DNA of 64,000 nucleotides from Triplophysa rosa (Eukaryota; Chordata; Actinopteri; Cypriniformes; Nemacheilidae), in assembly GCF_024868665.1 (NCBI RefSeq), contig NC_079905.1, positions 4,597,658 to 4,661,657 on the forward strand, read 5' to 3'. Numbering within the stretch: the first letter of the stretch is position 1; each line of letters starts with the position of its first letter. The position numbers and the translations under genes are program-made. Below the pieces are notes generated by a model. That model had not been told where the DNA came from. It did not search any database and saw only the letters and a list, made by a program, of their open reading frames with translations. This document shows positions 10,545 through 22,893 of this stretch, piece after piece.

Positions 10545-12969
10545 ATGGAGCGAACGTTCGCCGACTTTTCTGGCTCTTGGAAAATGAAAAGTTCAGAAAA
10601 CTTCGAGGAGTTGTTGAAAGCGCTCGGTAAGTTTGAATCATGATTTTTTTGGTTTTGTGTAGATGTGTTTTTTTATTTATTTATTGTAATCATAATGGCC
10701 AAAATGATGCATTGATAAAAAATTGCATTAAACTCTCTTCCGTATGCGATGCACATTTAGCCTAAGCTTACTGTGTGCATACTTTAAACAATTAAACAAT
10801 TCTATTTTGTATCTATATGCATCACGTGTATCTTCTCAGTAAACATGATCTATCAACCTAATTAGACTAAAACTGTTGGATCAAGATAATGAAAACAACA
10901 AGCAAAGGTTAATTGCTTTTACGTTTATCATTTGAATTACGCCTATAGTCACACACTCGGTAGGACTATGATCCTGTATAGAAAGCTGCATGAAAAGATG
11001 TTCTGCTTCACTTCCTCATAGGATTGTGATTAGCCTCACAAACCCTGATACAGGGCCCCTTGTCCTGCCGTTTGGTTCTGTAGACACACCGTTCCACGAC
11101 CCCCAATTATATGCTCCAGGGGAGTTCATTCAGACCCCTAAATGGGATACAGACTTCACTGTTTTGTGTAAATGTTTACCAAGAGATATATGTTTCATTG
11201 ACCAGAATTTAGATAGGGCTGCCTGATTTCAATTGCAACGCATTCCAGATTGGACACGCTCATTAAAGACAGGAAATTGGCCATTGGCTAAATGGCTTTG
11301 ATCATTGTTCTGATAAATAACCTTTTCATTTCTTCTATAGGCCTAAATGTCTTTCTGAGGAAAATTGCAGTTGCAGCCGCCTCCAAACCAGCTGTTGAAA
11401 TCACACAACAGGGAGAAAGCCTCTCCATTCAGACGTCTACTAGCGTGCGGACCACTCATGTGTCCTTCACAGTGGGCCAGTCCTTCAACGAGACCACAGT
11501 AGATGGACGTCCATGCACAGTAATGTCATTTACATTAATTAATTCCTGCACATCATATATTTCTCTGTTTAAATTGTTACATATACATACTACATAATAA
11601 ATATTACCTTTTCTAATAACATATTTTTTTACTTTTACATATTTCATACATAATGTTTATACATCATTTTACTTTCACTACATGGTCAGAAAGTAATATC
11701 CTTGCTCTTGGACTTTGTATGGCCCTTTCAATTTCCCCTCAGAGTTTTCCGAAATGGGAGACGGACAGTAAAATAACATGTGAGCAGACACTGCAGAAGG
11801 GGGAGGGCCCTGAGACATCATGGATGCGTGAGCTGACCAATGACGGACAGATGATACTGGTAAGGCAAGGTGTATTTTACACATTGGGTTGAAGGGTTTT
11901 GCTCTGAGCAGCCCTATGATATAGCTCATGGTTAGTCTAATGGGCATCTTAAAATGCTCAACACTGAACACTAATCAAGTTTTGCCTTATTAAGTTACGG
12001 TTTTATTTAAAGGTCCAGTGTGTGCGCTTTTGGAGGATCTATGGACAGAAATGCAATAACATATACACAACCACTGTGTGTGTGCAGAGGTGTATAAAGA
12101 CCCTACATATTGTTTGTTACTTTAGAATTAGCTGTTTCTATCTACATACACCACGGGTCCCCTTACATGGATTTCGCCATGTTGTTTCTACAGTAGCCCT
12201 AAATGGACAAACTGCTCTACAGTGCGTGTTTCGTAAATACATTATCTCTGCAAAGAAACAAAAACGTGACAACATCTTAGCCCTGTGTCAGCCACCGTAG
12301 TGCTTCGAAAGGGAGGGGTGGAGTGAGTCGTTGGTTGCAATTTGCAAACTCACCTCTAGTTGCCGCAAAATTTCATACACTGGACTTTTCAAATATAAAA
12401 TAAAATAGTAATAACTAAGTTTCTTAGGTTGTGTCTTATGATCCTAATATCTTGATAATCTCCAATTAAGATCTGCAACGTTTAGCTTCTCTACCTTTGC
12501 TATTAGACTAGCTCAATTATGGCATAATTATTATAGGACATGTTCATTCAAACATCTCATTCTTTGAGTAGTTGAGTAGGTGGCATGATTTGATCTTTAC
12601 TGGCAGTAAGAAAAGTTCTCACAATGGCCTCTTTAACATTATTGTTAAAGTCATACAACTTGCATTTATGCCATTTACAGTGAACATGTTCCCGAGGTCT
12701 TTGATTTTGTTCGTAATTGTTATTTTGTAACAGAAACCAGTAGTGCATGGTAGGAAATTAAGAAGACACAGCTTTGCTTTGAATTTATGCTATTTTAAAT
12801 ATGTGAATATTGAGCATGCTTAGATGTTTATGCACACAAAATGTTCAAATTAATTTAATATACATGTTAAATTGTTTAATGTTTTTTTTAATGATCTTAA
12901 TGTTTGTGTATTTTGCAGACTATGAGAGCCGGTGGTGTTGTCTGCACCCGTGTGTATGAACGAGACTAA
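10545..12969 (+). CDS. crabp2: cellular retinoic acid-binding protein 2
   Basis: Four exons, 10545-10626, 11341-11519, 11743-11859 and 12919-12969, join to 429 nt (142 aa), with the 4-exon, 3-intron plan of the intracellular lipid-binding protein family. The protein is a small cytosolic beta-barrel that carries retinoic acid and delivers it to nuclear receptors or CYP26 enzymes. Family marks are [12 protein letters not shown] in the helix-turn-helix lid, [16 protein letters not shown] with the basic residues of the CRABP2 nuclear-import patch, TVDGRPC, and [13 protein letters not shown] with the first ligand arginine. The end, CTRVYERD, supplies the second arginine and the tyrosine that bind the carboxylate. 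The N-terminus is four residues longer than in mammals. Teleosts often have two crabp2 copies; I cannot say which this is. A TATA-like sequence lies just upstream. Confidence 0.95.
12005..12391. mobile_element. palindrome-ended MITE in crabp2 intron 3
   Basis: The left end TTTAAAGGTCCAGTGTGTG and right end CATACACTGGACTTTTCAAA form an imperfect terminal inverted repeat of about 18 bases around 350 bases of non-coding sequence. It lies inside the 1059-base third intron of crabp2. No convincing target duplication was seen, so the superfamily is open. Confidence 0.55.
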
Positions 12970-15300
12970 AGGATCTTTACGTCACAGTTTATTCCACAGC
13001 AATTTACATAGTGTTATAATCTGCTATAGTTTATCATCGTACAAAAGCCTGTTCATTCCACTTTTAAGAGCTGCTTTTTTGCATGTTTAACTGGGTCTGT
13101 GTGTGACAGAGATGTAGAGAAAGAGTTTAAAGGATAAGGGTGGTACCGTTCTGTGTCGAGTTCCAGTCTGTGTTTATCTTACTAGCGAATATATTAGAAA
13201 ACTGTATTTGTTATTGTTTGTGCATTTCCCCGCAGTTTCATGTATATGCCACAATGTGGTTTTTCAATCAAAAAATATTACTTTATACATGTAAACCTTT
13301 TAAACCTTTATACATATACACAAATAGTCTTTTCTGTGAAATACTTTGTATTTTCTAAAATGAAAAGTTAGGGCAGGACATACCAAAGGGATCATCTCTT
13401 AAAAAATGTGACAGTCATGAAGCATAAATGTTTTTATTCTATTAACGTGTATTACCCTTTGTGCACCAGTGAGTTAATGACTTTGAAGCTAAAAGACATG
13501 GACTAAAAGTCTTGAAACTCATATCAAGAAAAATAAAAAAACTCATGTGCATACCTCTTTCCTCGTAAAACCTTCTTCTTTCTTTATGAAACACTTTGAT
13601 ACTGAACTCCCTTGCACTTTTCCACTCGTTTTCTGCTTCATTCCCTCTATTCAACTTTCTCTTTGTCTGTTCTCACTTCTCTCTCCCCATCCAAACGCTC
13701 AGTTCTGAATGGCCCTATATGAGTTTGTCATGACTGCACCTCAGTTCTGAAAAAAATCCTGGCAAGCGCTAAGGGGAAGAGGGAGAGGTATGGAAAGAGT
13801 GAGCAAATGCTAGAAAGAAAAATAATTTCATATTTCGAAGGAGTTATATTCCCTCTGCTTCCTATCCCATCTGAACTACTTAACGCATGAGGTCAGAGAG
13901 AAAGTCTTGTGTAGCTTCTGTAGCCAGTGTAATGAGGTTAAATGTTCTAGGACATATTCATCTGCAAGTTCATATAAATAATACATTAAGGACTTCTGGT
14001 GTGAAGTTACTTTCTAGTACAAGCTATTTCTACAACTTTTCTGGTCTTTCCTTGTTCCATTCAGAGAAATACATGCTGTGTTTTTTAAGCCCATGATGAA
14101 TTTTCCAGGATTGCAAAGAGCAGAAACACAGAAAAGGGTTTCAAGATTACGCATAATTTCCTGTTAAACGTTTTACAAATGTAACCCATCCTAAAGGGGC
14201 ATTGTGGCGGATAGTTTTGAACATGTATGTAAAAATCTATTCACTTTTTCATTTTAATCACATGTGCTTCCAGAAAACAAGACATTCTTTGAACCATTTT
14301 TATCTCCTCCATCTGTATGTCTAGGCTCACTTTCACGAATCAATTTCCAATTCCGAGAACATGCCAAAGTTTTCTTTGACACGAGTTCACTTCTGCTGTG
14401 ATGCCTGGTGTGTTCAATGCTCACTTTGTTAACAATTTCAAAATTACATCGTGGAGCCGCTAGAAAAGGGTCATCGGATCGTCACAATGTGTTTAACTTT
14501 GGCCTCAAGTGGTTAAGCCTATTGTGGTGGTACAAGCTAAATGAGGCCCAGATCCTGATTTCTATTCTTTGTTAATTGAGACCATACCACTGGGAAATGG
14601 GGGCAAACCCACAAACCCACACAGTCTATTGAAGCTCCCTCCATCTCTGCTGGTTGCCTTGGCAACTCTCTAGTGCAGACTTCATGTCAGCTCATTCCAC
14701 AGGCAGTGATGTCATGGGGCCAGGCATCGCTTGATTGGCTGTGGAATGTTGAAGTTCCAGAGCAAAGCAAAAGGACTTGGGACACACCCATTCACAGAAT
14801 AAGAACAAGAGAAAAATAATGACTACTTCTAAATAACTTCTACAATGAGTTCAGTGTCACAATAGTACAACATCCCTCTGATCTCAAATGATGACCTCAA
14901 AGATAAAAACATTTGTTTCTGCATGAATGCTTCAATTAATAGGTTATATTCCTGGTTATCACTGTTTTGTCGTGCTTAGTGATTGCATTAGAATTTCGAT
15001 GTAGAAGTAAACATCAGTATTAGTGCACAAATATAAGATCTCAAGCGTGTGTGCATGTTTGTGTCTTTTGAGTTATCATATGACTGACCGCCCTCCTGTC
15101 ATCCATGTGACTGCAGAATTTAAAGCCCCAAGTAACAAGAAAGACAAGGAAGAGATGTACAACATATTATGAAACCGCAAATGACTTGGAGATTGTGGAT
15201 TGGCTGAGGAGAAAAAATAGTAATAAAAAATCAATAGTTTGCCATTAATTCAGAATTCATGGAAATTGAAATAAGTAAATAGGATAAAGTCATAATAATA
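12970..15300. other. crabp2 3' region and intergenic DNA
   Basis: The first few hundred bases after the stop codon should be the crabp2 3' UTR. After that I see no gene. Short frames at 13442-13654 and 13887-14096 have no recognisable content. Confidence 0.45.
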
Positions 15301-15301
15301 A

Positions 15302-15542
15302 ACAATTGAAGAGTTTATTTGCAAAAGCAGATAACTTCATTTTTAAAAATGTTCAAAAATCATGTTTTGTCATAGCTTTTATTGTGTTATTTAGCTGTGT
15401 TTCTTTTGAGATTTTATTATCTAATTAAAGCAACTCAACTGAAGTTTGAATGATATTAATTGGAATACACAATAAAAAAACATGATTTTTGAAAATGTTT
15501 AAAAACTGAGTTATCTGTTTTTGAAAACGATCTCTTCAATTT
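15302..15542. repeat. inverted repeat of about 80-bp arms
   Basis: The left arm near 15302-15390, with CAATTGAAGAG, GCAGATAACTTC and AAAAATCATGTTTTG in order, is the reverse complement of the right arm near 15462-15542, with AACATGATTTTTGAAAATG, GAGTTATCTG and CTCTTCAATTTGG. This is a palindromic MITE-like structure in AT-rich intergenic DNA. Confidence 0.65.
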
Positions 15543-15548
15543 GGAGAC

Positions 15549-15985
15549 GTTTATGTAAAGACAAATACCTTATTATTATAATCTTGGCTACAAAAAATAT
15601 TGATTATATAAGCGTTTTTGCTCTGGATAAAAACACATTTTGTTACAAATAGTATATTTTAGACATTTTAGCATATTTTAAAAAAGTGAAACAATATAAA
15701 AAAAGATGCCAATATATCAATGCATTATACTGTATATTGTAAGGCATGATATATTGTTACATATAAGTTATCGTTTATGTAAAGATAAATATCTTATTAT
15801 AGTCTTGGCTACAAAAAAATATGGATTATTTAAGTGTTTTTGCTTTTCTTACAATAGCCCATCTCCTTATAATAAACAGTATATTTTAGACATTTTAGCA
15901 TTTTTAAAACGTGAAAAAGATGCCAAGGTATCAATGCATTATCTATTGTAAGGCATGATATATTGTAACATATAATTTAACATAC
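15549..15985 (+). repeat. tandem duplication, two units of about 224 bp
   Basis: Unit 1 starts at 15549 and unit 2 at 15773, each with GTTTATGTAAAGA. Both then carry TCTTGGCTACAAAAAA, GTATATTTTAGACATTTTAG, AAGATGCCAA and AAGGCATGATATATTGT in the same order. They differ by scattered substitutions and small gaps. The content is AT-rich and non-coding. Confidence 0.75.
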
Positions 15986-16257
15986 CATGATAATATTGAA
16001 ATTGTATATTGACGAGATTATGACCGTGTGTCAACAATTTTTACAGCTACAAACAACGTTGATTCAGTCTTCGAAGCAACAGTGCCACCGTGTGAATATA
16101 GATGTGAACCGCAGATTCCTTAAAAGACGTTTCTCTTCTTAACTCGTGTATAAGATGTATGCAGAAATGAAAGAAATATAACACGAAAGAACGCGTTGTT
16201 TTTAAAACCAGGAATAATTTAATTCAATTGAAACACGCCTTTCTTTGCCTCCTCTGG

Positions 16258-16354
16258 CACGTGTTTTTCTTCAATGCCAGTCGCGTGATACAATAGCGCT
16301 CACTCATTGGTTTATCCCCGTCACGTGCCACAACCACTTCCTCGGTCATGTGAC
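16258..16354 (+). promoter_or_regulatory. E-box cluster in the scamp3 promoter
   Basis: Three bHLH-ZIP-type sites lie within 100 bases: CACGTG at 16258-16263, GTCACGTGCC at 16320-16329 and GTCATGTGAC at 16345-16354. The last two are one or two bases away from the CLEAR/TFEB-MITF consensus GTCACGTGAC. They sit about 360-460 bases upstream of the scamp3 start codon. Function is inferred from motif match only. Confidence 0.45.
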
Positions 16355-16716
16355 GTGAACGCTCTTCCTGAACACCTTAGCGCTGTTAGTAGAGTGAAAT
16401 TGGAACTAAACCGTTTGTCTCGTCAACACGACCAAAGAAAGACATTAACAAGAGCAAACAAGAAGACCGTAAAACCGCAACAAAATAAAGATAGGGAATA
16501 TAACCGGGTTAAAGAGAAGGTCTGACGTCTCGTTGGTTAGCTAGCTAGTGTTAACCGGACGCAATCTCTTTGTTTTGGTTAAATATTTATAAAGTAACCA
16601 AGAATTCACAGGCTTGGCTGGGTTTAGCTCCCAGCTACACGAACGTCCCTGCTCAGTCTTTGGCTTAACCTGTTTTTATAAATTGGCAAGATTTAACTTG
16701 CCAAACCAGTACCAGG

Positions 16717-19421
16717 ATGTCAAAATATAGCGCTTTTCCCGAAGCAGCCGATGATCACAATCCTTTTCAAGTAAGTCTATGCTTTTGTTACATTGTTTTG
16801 CTGGTTTTAAATATGTGTGCATTGGTGCACTATTTGTGATGGCGTCATGAGGCTTGACAGTCAACAGATGTCATACCAATCGTATTAAGTTTTATGACAT
16901 TGATCTTGTGCGTTTGATCCCAGGGTTAGTGGTTGCTGGTCTAAATTTAGGCTGGCCAGGTGTTGGGGACTTGTTGATCTGACTTAAAAACAACACTGCT
17001 AGTCAAATACGTGTACACACCCACACCCCATTTTTATTATAACTACTTTGACAGAAATATTAAAGTTAACAAATTACACATTTTTGTATTTTGTGCTAAA
17101 GGTATTTTATATGTATACCTTTTTTTTTTTTTAACCTTAAACTTCAAGATTGAACATTCATAAATTAAGTCTGATGGGTCCAGACCTTTTATTGGTAGTG
17201 TATGATGTTACTGCAGTTCATCGGTTTTGATGGATATTTCAGCAACTTAAGGTGTGTTTGGCTCAAATAAAGAGAAAACTTGATCACCTTTACTTGATTT
17301 AGATTATACCCAATCTTTGTTTTCAGCTCAGGTACATGAACTGACAGGTTTGCTTTCTGTATTCACAGGATCCATCAGTGATTCAGCATAGCAGTAACAG
17401 TGGCTATGCCACTCTCGACCTTTATAACCCGTTTGACAACAGCACAGCTGGGGTAAATATATCGAAACTGGAAAATCTCATTGTGGAGTATAGGGCTGGG
17501 CATCGATTCTGATGTTCCGATTCACAAGCTCTCGATTCGAGTCAATGATTATAGATTTAATACAAATCCTATAGATATTTCTAAAAAAGATGATTAAATA
17601 TCACATTACAATGGTGAATTAAAACATGAAATGAAGAGCCACAAACCTGTATATTAAACTTAAAACACACTTGGGTATATTGAAACGAAAAAATATTTTA
17701 AATTTACGATAACAAACTAAATTTCACAAAATTAGCTGTAAAGAGGGGCTGCAATCATATCCGCCATGTTAATTATAAGCAATGAATGAAGTATGCTCCC
17801 TGTTGTAACATCCACCCGTTGTAAAAAGAAAAGTGACATCTAGTGGATAGTAGTAGCAATAACATTCACGTTAATGAATGTTCAGTGCTTGCAGAAATAT
17901 GAAAGAAAAAAATCGATACACAGCTTTTGAGAATCGATATTCAACCACATTTTAAAAAACGATGAATCGATTTTTTTTTTCTTGCACAGCCCTAATCGTG
18001 TATCACAGGCAGTTTCTGCCCAGGGGCGTCAATCTCATTTAACAGTAGGGGGGGACAATAATCATAAAATTTCTCAAGAGCAATTTTTTGAAGGGGACAC
18101 ATATAATACAGTCAAAATTGTACTTACTATGTCACAAAGCGACAATACGCGTTAGGTTCATAGGTTTATCATGCAGACTTGCAGTCATATTATAACTGAA
18201 CTGAACTGCCATGTACTGTACAATACAAGTGAACACCTAATAAAGCTGTTTCCATTTAAAAAAAAAATTTCTGTTGTCAAGACAGGAAACAAGTATAAAA
18301 ACACACTACCCATGATACTACATGTTAACAATGATTCACTTGTTAAACACTTTTTAAATTTTATCCTGATTTATACCGCAACATCGTCTGACAAAGTCAC
18401 CATACATCTACTTTGAAGAGTGGTGGTTATTTTCCCATGTCCACCAACAAACTATGTGCATAGATGTACCCAAACAGTCAATAACAGTGACAGATGCTTA
18501 AATTCTGTGTTCAGTCAACTGAATGTTTAGCTTATCCGCCGCGCACACACTGCACAGAATAGATGCTGAGAAAACAAGCTTTTCCAACTGAATGAAAGCT
18601 GTGCACCTTTTGTAGACAAAAGGGGTCTGAAATTCGCTAAATATAGTGCCAAAGTCACTAAATTGTCACCGGTATTTGCGCGACTGTGTGTGACACGGGA
18701 CCAGGACCTGGGATGGAGGGGGCCGTGTCCCCTCTGTCCCCCCCGGGATTTATGCCCCTGTTTCTGCCAATCTCATATTAATACAGTAGTATTGCATACG
18801 TCGTATCTTCAAAGAGTATTTAGTTTGATCAAATTTATAAAAGAGAGATACAACTGTACGATTATTTCCGGAAAAGAGGTGGGACTAGTGGGGAGAGTGG
18901 GATGGAACTACGTCACGAGCAAGCAACACATCATCATATCATCCCTTCGAATGTTTTTTAGTATTTGACATTTTAATGCAGGAAACATCTTACACAATGT
19001 GTTTTGCTTAAAGTGTCCTGCATCATTAAAATGGTTGAAAACCTATGGTTGAAAGAATGGTGTAATGACACGATTGTATACTGTTGTTAATGCTTTTGCC
19101 TTTTCTCCGTTTGTTTTGGATTATAAAGCCTCCACCCCCTTATGAGGCCACATCTCCTTCTGTCCCGCCCCCTGCTCAAACGCCAACAAGTAGCACCACA
19201 CCCACTGAACCCAAGAATTATGGATCCTATGGAACACAGGTGCCAATTTAAATTTTTACTGTTGTTTTGTCATTGAATTTGTATTAATTGTTTGGACTGA
19301 AACTGTTCTTTTGTAGGATTCACACTAAAGTTGTACCTGGATACTCGGTTACTATGGTAATAACATTTGGTAGTAACAACTCTCTCTCGCTCTCGCTCTC
19401 GCTCTCGCTCTCTCTCTCTCT

Positions 19422-19520
<99 letters not shown>

Positions 19521-19562
19521 TCTCTCCCTCTCTCTCCCTCTCTTTCCCTCTCTTTCCCTCTT

Positions 19563-19602
<40 letters not shown>

Positions 19603-21529
19603 GTAGTCTGAAGTCAAGGCCACCACTGCTGACCTGTTACGGAAGCAGGAGGAACTAGAAAGGAAAGCGAAGGAGCTGGAGAGAAGAGAGCGAGAGCTGG
19701 ACGCTCATGCGCTCGGATCTGGAGCATGTGAGTGAAGGATGAAGTGGGAAAACGCTTAAATTCAGACCAGACTTTAATCAAAGACTTTTGTCTTGAAATG
19801 TTTTAATGTTGTTTTCACTACAGGTGGTCTCACATTCTCTTAAAAAATCTGTACAAAATAGAATCAGAGGAGATTTTTAGTAGAGTAAGTTGTTGTTGGT
19901 AAGCGTTTGGGTGAAAGTGTAGAGATAAAGAGGAGAGAGAAGACAAGCAGTTGATGGATGACAGTGATGGATGGATGGATGGTATTTTCACAGAATTAAG
20001 ATCTCGACCCTGGCGGTAATGAGCGAGACATTAATGGAGTGATGCTAGCGCATGTGTTTCATGTGAATCTCTCTCTCTCAAAGCTCGTCAGAATAATTGG
20101 CCCCCGCTGCCCTCCTTCTGTCCGGTGGGACCCTGTTTCTACCAGGACATTAATGTGGAGATCAGCCAAAATTTCCAGCGCACTGTCACCACTATGTACT
20201 ACTACTGGATGTGTAAGTCTGTTTGTTTGTGTGTCTTCTGCAGGTGTGTGTCTGTGTGAATAAGTTATTTTTGTGTTCTGCAACATTCCCCAAATGCTGT
20301 CGAATGTTGAAAGAGATTTAGAAATAGTCTTTTTGATGACGACAATTGGCATAATTCAGTGCTAACTTGATCGTCACACCAGCCAAAAACTAATTGCACT
20401 TCTAAAAATCAGTACGAAATATGTTATTAAACTGTCATATACTGTCTGTAGGCCATTAAAAGTTTCTTTGCTTCCTGGTTTGTAGTTTACCTTTGAAAAA
20501 TCTTGTATTTCCTTATGTCCTTGTCTATTTTCTCCTCCGTAGTCACAGCATGCACTTTGGCCTTTAACCTCATCTCCTGCTTGGCTATGTTCTGTGTGGA
20601 TCCTGGTAATGGAGTGGGCTTTGGTCTTGCCATCCTGTGGGCTCTCCTCTTCACCCCCTGCTCCTTCGTCTGTTGGTACAGGCCTGTGTACAAAGCATTT
20701 AGGTATGTACCATTACGAATAAGCACCTAGGTTGCAAGAAACTCGTTCTATCAGGTGTTTCTGGAAACAGATATGCACCCATGACAAAACTAATCTTATC
20801 GGTCTTCTTTCTGTTTCTCAACAGGAGTGACAGTTCTTTCAACTTCTTTGCATTCTTTTTTATCTTCTTCACCCAGCTGGTGCTTTACGTTATTATGACT
20901 ATTGGCATCCCTGGCTGGGGCTTCAGGTGAAGAGATGATTTTGCAAAATTTGTAACACACTTGTTTGTGTTATTTTGTAAGCCTTTGTCAGACGTTTGCA
21001 TCCGACATGAATTGTAAAGTATAATCATCTGGCAAATAGCTAGCTGCTCTATATATTCTGTTTTTCTCTCCCGTTTGTGTTTCAGTGGCTGGATCGTGAG
21101 TCTTGCTGCTCTTCGGACCAGCACGGCGGTGGGTGCGATCATGTTGTTAAACTCTGTGCTTTTCACCGCTCAGGCAGCGATGGGTGTCGTGCTGCTCAAG
21201 AGGGTAATTCAAAACATCAAAACTAGTTTTAATGAACAATAAAACAAGTTTGTATGTTCGGACTGTTGTATTTATAGTGCTTGGTGACATTATGCAGTGT
21301 GGCTTTTAAATTCATAATATTCAATATCATTTATTGTGATTTGCTAACTGACAAACTTGCTTGTCTTTCCTGCCACCAGGTTCATTCTATGTACAGGAAG
21401 ACTGAGGCGAGTTTCCAGAAGGCCCAGGCAGAGTTTGCCACCGGTGTGCTTTCCAATCAGGCAGTGCGTCAGGCAGCTGCCAGTGCCACTGTCTCTGCGG
21501 CACAGGGCGCCTTCACCGCACCCCGGTAG
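16717..21529 (+). CDS. scamp3: secretory carrier-associated membrane protein 3
   Basis: Nine exons, 16717-16770, 17369-17452, 19129-19239, 19607-19727, 20084-20212, 20543-20702, 20825-20926, 21086-21203 and 21380-21529, join to 1029 nt (342 aa; human SCAMP3 is 347). SCAMPs are four-pass proteins of Golgi, endosome and recycling membranes; SCAMP3 acts in endosomal sorting. The N-terminal cytosolic part has two NPF motifs (HNPFQ, YNPFDN) that bind EH domains, a proline-rich stretch (PPPPYE), [12 protein letters not shown], which points to SCAMP3, and a charged coiled coil ([20 protein letters not shown]). Next come the conserved amphipathic [19 protein letters not shown] segment and four hydrophobic spans, with [11 protein letters not shown] between spans two and three. 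All splice sites are GT-AG and frames are continuous. The exon 4 acceptor abuts a long CT microsatellite. Confidence 0.96.
17491..17994. mobile_element. hAT-like MITE in scamp3 intron 2
   Basis: The ends TAGGGCTGGGCATCGATT and, at the right, CTTGCACAGCCCTA are inverted and of the TAGGGCTG type common in fish hAT MITEs. The interior is non-coding and contains inverted copies of AATCGAT. The flanking 8-mers (gtggagta and atcgtgta) match at only 5 of 8 positions, so the target duplication has decayed or the ends are slightly misplaced. Confidence 0.65.
18021..18760. mobile_element. non-autonomous hAT element with intact 8-bp TSD
   Basis: This 740-base element begins CAGGGGCGTC and ends ATGCCCCTG. 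It is flanked by a perfect 8-base duplication, tttctgcc, at 18013-18020 and 18761-18768. The subterminal regions contain G-rich and C-rich tracts (GGGGGGGACA and GTCCCCCCC). No transposase frame is present. It lies in scamp3 intron 2, only about 360 bases before exon 3. Confidence 0.85.
19379..19599. repeat. (CT)n microsatellite at a splice acceptor
   Basis: About 220 bases of nearly pure CT repeats with CTCTCG, CTCTGG and CCCTCT variants run up to ATCGTAG, the acceptor of scamp3 exon 4 at 19607. The microsatellite therefore supplies the polypyrimidine tract. Long serine-leucine or arginine-glutamate frames across it are artefacts of the repeat. Confidence 0.97.
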
Positions 21530-22540
21530 AAATGAGGCTGAAGAACCCGATTAGTTACGCAGCCTTGAGACAAAGTGACTTAGCACTCCTAAACATAGTT
21601 GCAAACACACCCTTACCCTAGACCCCTCTTGCATGCACGACAGGATAAACGGACTCATAATGATGTTAATGCAACATTGGATCTTTTTTGTCTTTATTTG
21701 TTGGTCTTGCTGAGCAATAGGCCATAATCTTAGACATGCAAGAAGGATCTTGGTGTTGGATTTTGAGAATAGGTTTATATGAATGCCGTCGATGAGGACC
21801 TAATATCAACTTATACAGTTCTTCTTTTCATTTATGAGAATTGAGAAGTGCTCAAAAACAACTAAATATCACTGTAATGTTTTGAATATCTAAGGCTTGT
21901 AATTTTTTAACATTGCTAAAGCTTGCAGAGTTCTTAAGATTTGCCACATCTGCCTTTAGCTTTTTCCCCAACTTTGTTGTTTGTGTGTAAATAGATGTAT
22001 ACGGCCAGGAGTTATTTCATTATTCTGAAATTGAGGTTACTTGCAACCTGAGAAGTTAAACTTGCCAATAGCTTTTCTTAAATGTGAGAGACGAATCCCT
22101 TATCACATTATAGAGATTCATGATTCATTTTATCAGTCTGAAAATGGGTTGATTTCTTTCTTTGGATGCCAGATATTAATTTATGAAATAGCATGTTTTG
22201 ATGCAATTAAGCTACTGTATTTTCCTCTTTACAGTGATACACGGCTATTTGTCATGAATTAACACAGTTGATAACATTGTGCTTTGGTATAGAAAATTGA
22301 ACTGGATGCATAAATATAAAGTTTCTTATCAAAACATGGTAGCAGGCAGTTATTGCGGCCAACGTGTGTTGCTTTTGTGATTTTTACGTTGTGTTTGTTC
22401 GTCATTTCTATCTTACCTTTTGTCTGACGCTAAGGTATAAACCTGAACAAAAGTATTACTCGGTTGTTTTTATTATTGTGTTTTTTGCTGCTGTGTTTGT
22501 CGTAAGTGCCACTGTGTTCTTTATTTTTGATTAAAGTTTA
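21530..22540 (+). other. scamp3 3' untranslated region
   Basis: Non-coding sequence after the scamp3 stop reaches an ATTAAA signal at about 22530-22535 followed by a T/G-rich stretch (TTGTCTTTGTGTTTG). A 3' UTR of about 1 kb is typical. The exact cleavage site is inferred. Confidence 0.5.
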
Positions 22541-22893
22541 TGAAAATGCATCTTAGACTTGTCTTTGTGTTTGATATAGGAATAAAATGAGAATTAAAAG
22601 ATGTGTTTTGTGTCAGTAGTAGCACCAAATGGAATTCCAAACAGGTTTTGCAGACAGCTTGTCATCTGTTGTTTGGTAAATAAATACTTCAACCTCAAAC
22701 ACATGCAACTTACAGAATGCAGCCACTTAGTTTTCAAATCAAACAATAGAAAATATCACAGAAATTCTATTATATTTAATGTTTATAAATGGAATTATAT
22801 TGGTTTTAATGGTAACTATAACGGTCTGGTGTGGTGGGTTATTATGTGGCGAATAAAACCAAAAGAACACCATGAAATCCTACAGGAATAATT

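Noticed and set aside
19270..19626. Long overlapping frames coding for poly-(Leu-Ser) and poly-(Arg-Glu) proteins
   Set aside because: They are translations of the CT microsatellite on both strands; the real coding starts at the exon 4 acceptor at 19607.
22601..22891. 96-residue plus-strand frame after scamp3
   Set aside because: AT-rich chance frame with no recognisable family, ending at the edge of a MITE.
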